From an archaeon (GTDB lineage Archaea; B1Sed10-29; WALL01), in the NCBI GenBank assembly GCA_030592525.1, contig JAUVIW010000057.1, positions 1-6,310 of the forward strand: DNA of 6,310 bases. Direction: 5' to 3'. A model generated the notes under the pieces. It searched no databases and had not been told where the DNA came from. It saw nothing but the letters and a program-made list of their open reading frames with translations. This document shows positions 3,573 to 6,310 of the stretch, piece after piece. Within the stretch, counting starts at the first letter, position 1; every line of letters begins with the position of its first letter. The position numbers and the translations under genes are program-made.

Positions 3573-5756
3573 ATGGCTAAAAAGCATTCTAAAGCAAGCG
3601 AAGCGGCGCAACAGCTCAAGGACCTGGCAACAGTATTCGTATCAATCATAGTGCTAGGGTTCATTCTGCTGCTGTTCGGAGCCGCGCTCACGATAACACT
3701 GGAGCAGCCGGACATAATACCATGGCTGCCGCCAGTTGGGCCGAGCACCATAGACATTGTCAAGGACACGACGTACATACAGTCAGCGTTCGACCCGCTG
3801 TCCGAAATAACGGCGAAGCAGTTCACGAGCGAAGAAGAGTACTCGGCGTTCATGAAAAGCTACGAAGGCGGAGGGTACGGAGACTACTACTCGGTGCGTG
3901 GGGGAATGGACATGGGCATTATGCCAACCATGGCTTTCGCAGAAGCGGCACCCAGCGGCCAAAAGGCAACAGACTACTCCACGACCAATGTGCAGGTTGA
4001 AGGCGTTGATGAGGCGGACCTCATCAAGACGGACGGGGAGTATATTTACACTATAAGCGGGGCGACGACCTACATCATCAAGGCGTACCCCGGTGCAGAT
4101 GCGGAAACACTCTCGACAATAAAGAACGACAAGGACCCGGATGACTTGTTTATTTACGGCGACACCCTCGCAGTCATCGGGGACTACCGTGGCAGCCTGG
4201 AAGGCATCGGCTTCGTGCCGTCAAGCGGCATGGTGTTCTTTGACATCTATGACGTAAGCGACCGCTCGAACCCGAAGATGGTGAAAGAGTACCTGTTCGA
4301 AGGAAGCTATTCTGACGCAAGGCTTTACGGCGACTACGCATACCTGGTTGTGATGGACAGCATAGACTACAGGCCAGTGTACCCAATGCCACTGGTAGTT
4401 GAGGACGGCGTAGTGGGCGAAATGGCGATAGATGACATGTACTACTACCCGATACCGTATGACTGGCCAGAGCTGGTGACAGTGCACTCGATAAGCCTCA
4501 AGGACATCGGCGGAGTGGAGTCAAAGGCAGTAGCTGTCGAAGGCGGGCACACGCTGTACATGTCGACCGAGAGCGTATACCTCGCGTACACAGAGGACGT
4601 GAACGAGTACGACCTGCGCAGGGACATCGCGATGGGGCTCCTCGAGAGCAAGCTGACATCGTACGACAAGTCGCTCATAAAGACGATAAAAGAAATGCCC
4701 GGGGACATACTCTCGCCGCGCGAGAAGGAAGAAAAAGTCTACCAGGTTTACGCGAAGTACATTGACTACATGACAAAAGCGGACCAAGACAAGCTCGAGG
4801 ACGAGATAGATGATGCACTTGACAAGAAGCTCGAGGAATACAAGTACTTCGAGTTCACGGTCGTGCACGAGCTGCCCGTGAAGAACGGAGACATAGAGAT
4901 TGGCCAGACCGGAAAAGTGCCGGGGCACGTGATTAACCAGTTCTCGATGGACGAGTACGACAAAGTTCTAAGGATAGCGACCACCATCAGCCCGAGGTGG
5001 TCATGGGCATGGAAGGACAGGAGCGAGAGCGTGAACAATGTGTACGCACTCGATGCGGGCATGGCCATCATCGGAAAGCTCGAGGGCCTGGCAGAAGGAG
5101 AGCAAATATACTCCACGCGGTTCATGGGCAAGAAGCTGTACATGGTCACGTTCGAGCAGATAGACCCGTTCTTCGTGATTGACCTAAGCGACCCGACGAA
5201 CATCAAGTCACTGGGCGAGCTGAAAATCACCGGGTTCTCCAAGTACCTGCACCCGTATGACGAGACAACAATCATAGGGCTCGGGAACGAGGCGACAGAG
5301 CAAGGCAGGGTGACAGGGCTCAAGATATCCCTCTTCGATGTCAGTGACGTTGCCAACCCAACGGAAATAGCCAAGTTTGTCACGGACGAGAAGTATGCAC
5401 AGACAACAGCGGACTACGAGCACAAGGCATTCCTGTTCTCGAAAGAGAAGGAGCTGCTCGTCATCCCCGCGTACAACCAGGAATACCGCTACTGGGACGA
5501 CAGCGGCGGCGAAGAGCAGGAGTACAACGGAGCGCTTGTCTTCAAGATAAGCAAGGAAGAAATTGTGCTCCGCGGGCTCATCGACCACTCAGGCTACGGC
5601 GAAAACAGCTGGGGGCCGGCAGTGCAGAGGAGCCTGTACATTGAAGAGCTATTGTACACGAAATCAGAAAAGCTGCTGAGGATAAACGAGCTGAGCGACC
5701 TGTCAAGCGTCAAGGAAGTGAAGCTGTCAACCAGCAGCCCGATACCAGTGTACTGA
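3573..5756 (+). CDS. Membrane-anchored extracellular beta-propeller protein (COG4880, PF09826)
   Basis: This 727-residue protein has a short basic cytoplasmic N-terminus (1-19) and one TM helix or uncleaved signal anchor (about 20-43). The large remainder should lie outside the cell. Family hallmarks are clear: TNVQVEGVDEADLIKTDG (138-155), VPGHVINQFSMDEY then LRIATTI (449-472), GELKITGFSKYLHPYDETTI then GLG (548-571), LKISLFDVSDVANP (583-596), EHKAFLFSKEKELLVIPAY (616-634). Between propeller blades lies a charged helical segment (about 345-425), which is usual for the family. Blade-like repeats of YIY/LYMV and FDVSDxxNP type recur. Members are secreted or surface proteins of unknown activity; ligand or protein binding at the cell surface is the likely role, and none has a defined reaction that I know of. 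GGGTG at 3561-3565 supports the ATG. The lipoprotein gene starts 9 bp downstream and is almost certainly co-expressed. Confidence 0.95.
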   Translation: MAKKHSKASEAAQQLKDLATVFVSIIVLGFILLLFGAALTITLEQPDIIPWLPPVGPSTIDIVKDTTYIQSAFDPLSEITAKQFTSEEEYSAFMKSYEGGGYGDYYSVRGGMDMGIMPTMAFAEAAPSGQKATDYSTTNVQVEGVDEADLIKTDGEYIYTISGATTYIIKAYPGADAETLSTIKNDKDPDDLFIYGDTLAVIGDYRGSLEGIGFVPSSGMVFFDIYDVSDRSNPKMVKEYLFEGSYSDARLYGDYAYLVVMDSIDYRPVYPMPLVVEDGVVGEMAIDDMYYYPIPYDWPELVTVHSISLKDIGGVESKAVAVEGGHTLYMSTESVYLAYTEDVNEYDLRRDIAMGLLESKLTSYDKSLIKTIKEMPGDILSPREKEEKVYQVYAKYIDYMTKADQDKLEDEIDDALDKKLEEYKYFEFTVVHELPVKNGDIEIGQTGKVPGHVINQFSMDEYDKVLRIATTISPRWSWAWKDRSESVNNVYALDAGMAIIGKLEGLAEGEQIYSTRFMGKKLYMVTFEQIDPFFVIDLSDPTNIKSLGELKITGFSKYLHPYDETTIIGLGNEATEQGRVTGLKISLFDVSDVANPTEIAKFVTDEKYAQTTADYEHKAFLFSKEKELLVIPAYNQEYRYWDDSGGEEQEYNGALVFKISKEEIVLRGLIDHSGYGENSWGPAVQRSLYIEELLYTKSEKLLRINELSDLSSVKEVKLSTSSPIPVY

Positions 5757-5760
5757 GGTG
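5755..5760 (+). promoter_or_regulatory. Shine-Dalgarno GAGGTG overlapping the upstream stop codon
   Basis: GAGGTG shares two bases with the TGA (5754-5756) of the beta-propeller gene and lies five bases before ATG at 5766. It shows that the lipoprotein is translated from the same message, with initiation tied to termination upstream. Confidence 0.7.
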
Positions 5761-5765
5761 GCGGC

Positions 5766-6212
5766 ATGAGGATTGCTGCCGCCATACTCCTCGCCCTGTT
5801 GCTTGCAGGGTGTATTGGGTTGGGGCCTGAAGGCACGCAAGCCTCAGATGCGGGCAAGATAGAGAGCGGAGCAGGGGAACCTGTAGCGCCTGCAACAGAG
5901 CCGGACACATTGCAATACGGAGAGATACGGATTGGGAGGAACGAGTGGGTGGACAATCTTCTTGAGCTAGGGTTTGTGAACACAGGAACTACGACTGTCG
6001 AGTACACGCTGATTAAGTTCAGCGGAGACTTTGAGTGGACAGCGATGCGGTTCCAGCCATGGAAGCCCGGAGAGACGTTCCTGCAGATGGCGTATACGAA
6101 TTGCACTGCTGGAGACACGTACAACATTGATATCGAGCTATCGTATGATGGGCCAATGTTCAGCAATGAGAAGATAGTTAACACGGGCTCGATCAGCGGC
6201 GTGTGCGAATGA
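5766..6212 (+). CDS. Small putative lipoprotein with one C-terminal beta-sandwich-like domain
   Basis: This is a 148-residue protein. Its N-terminus MRIAAAILLALLLAGC is a lipoprotein signal, with lipobox LAGC placing the lipid-bearing cysteine at residue 16. A flexible Gly/Glu/Ala/Pro/Thr linker (about 17-48) leads to a compact domain (about 50-148) with alternating strands. It has the pattern of surface and pilin-like beta domains in archaea: F-V-N-T-G (70-74), a strand-PGE-strand turn (101-103), cysteine at 113, and a closing TGSISGVC with cysteine at 147. C113 and C147 may form a disulfide. N112-C-T is a possible N-glycosylation sequon. I do not recognise a named family. Starting 9 bp after the beta-propeller gene behind GAGGTG, it is likely a co-expressed surface partner of that protein; physical interaction is inference. 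Confidence 0.82.
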   Translation: MRIAAAILLALLLAGCIGLGPEGTQASDAGKIESGAGEPVAPATEPDTLQYGEIRIGRNEWVDNLLELGFVNTGTTTVEYTLIKFSGDFEWTAMRFQPWKPGETFLQMAYTNCTAGDTYNIDIELSYDGPMFSNEKIVNTGSISGVCE

Positions 6213-6230
6213 TGTGCATAACCACAAGGG

Positions 6231-6237
6231 TTTTAAT
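6231..6237 (+). promoter_or_regulatory. Possible TATA box of the last gene
   Basis: TTTTAAT lies 18 bases after the lipoprotein stop and is centred about 39 bases before ATG at 6273. The predicted start is near 6260, inside the right arm of the GC-rich palindrome. Confidence 0.4.
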
Positions 6238-6239
6238 CC

Positions 6240-6269
6240 CCTCTCCCCTCGCTTGACTAGGGGGAGAGG
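6240..6269. repeat. 9-bp perfect GC-rich inverted repeat between TATA-like box and start codon
   Basis: CCTCTCCCC (6240-6248) and GGGGAGAGG (6261-6269) are exact reverse complements separated by 12 bases. The right arm also supplies the purine-rich ribosome-binding sequence of the gene at 6273. If transcription starts near 6260 the element acts as DNA, for example as an operator spanning the start site. If the message reads through from the lipoprotein gene, it would fold into a stem that hides the ribosome-binding site. Confidence 0.6.
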
Positions 6270-6272
6270 CTA

Positions 6273-6310
6273 ATGAAACAAGTGATAGTGTTAGTGCTGC
6301 TTCTTAGCAT
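6273..6310 (+). CDS. 5' end of a probably exported protein (partial)
   Basis: Only the first twelve complete codons are present: MKQVIVLVLLLS. A lysine followed by an unbroken hydrophobic run is typical of a signal peptide or N-terminal membrane helix. The purine-rich GGGGGAGAGG (6260-6269) lies just upstream of the ATG. The frame remains open to the window end. The product cannot be identified. Its neighbours on this strand (membrane propeller, lipoprotein) make another surface protein plausible. Confidence 0.55.
   Translation, partial: MKQVIVLVLLLS

Noticed and set aside
4605..4847. Charged helical segment of the propeller protein considered as an unusual domain insertion
   Set aside because: A helical insert at this place is a regular part of the PF09826 family, so it is not a novelty of this gene.
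4766..5383. 205-codon minus-strand open frame
   Set aside because: It lies wholly antisense to the conserved part of the beta-propeller gene, is Ser/Leu-rich shadow sequence, and has no recognisable domain.
5594..6184. 196-codon minus-strand open frame
   Set aside because: It spans the propeller/lipoprotein boundary in antisense; both plus-strand genes have strong sequence and start-site support.

Overview
The window reads as archaeal chromosome. The evidence is TATA-like boxes at archaeal spacing, Shine-Dalgarno sites of the GAGGTG type, short gaps between genes, and archaeal families: a membrane-tethered winged-helix regulator, an AMMECR1 protein, an archaeal CDIN1/C15orf41-type nuclease and a COG4880 secreted beta-propeller. 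Base composition is moderately GC-rich. A small-genome (DPANN-type) or euryarchaeal lineage would fit, but the lineage cannot be fixed from this window. No rRNA, tRNA, CRISPR array or insertion sequence was seen, and no stretch over 300 bases lacks a gene.

Layout. (1) Bases 1-182 hold the 3' end of a plus-strand gene ending in a small C2HC zinc-binding motif; its stop overlaps that of the convergent minus-strand gene inside one TTAA. (2) Bases 179-1974 form a minus-strand operon, read right to left: a secreted acidic protein with a PxxEE pentapeptide tail, a secreted-domain/single-TM protein, and a winged-helix protein. The last two overlap by 4 bp immediately after an A9 run. A -1 shift there would fuse them into the usual archaeal arrangement of extracellular domain, TM helix and wHTH. 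(3) Bases 2053-2613 encode an AMMECR1 protein on the minus strand. (4) From 2684 on the plus strand lie the CDIN1-like nuclease, the 727-residue membrane-anchored beta-propeller protein, a small lipoprotein and the first codons of another apparently exported protein.

The two halves diverge from a 70-bp spacer (2614-2683) that holds overlapping promoter elements for AMMECR1 and the nuclease. Five of the eight genes encode apparently exported or membrane-anchored proteins, so the region is largely a cell-surface neighbourhood. The most interesting points are the probable frameshift or indel junction in the regulator pair, the 10-bp phased repeats around the promoter of the acidic-protein operon, and a 9-bp GC-rich palindrome lying between the TATA-like box and start codon of the last gene.
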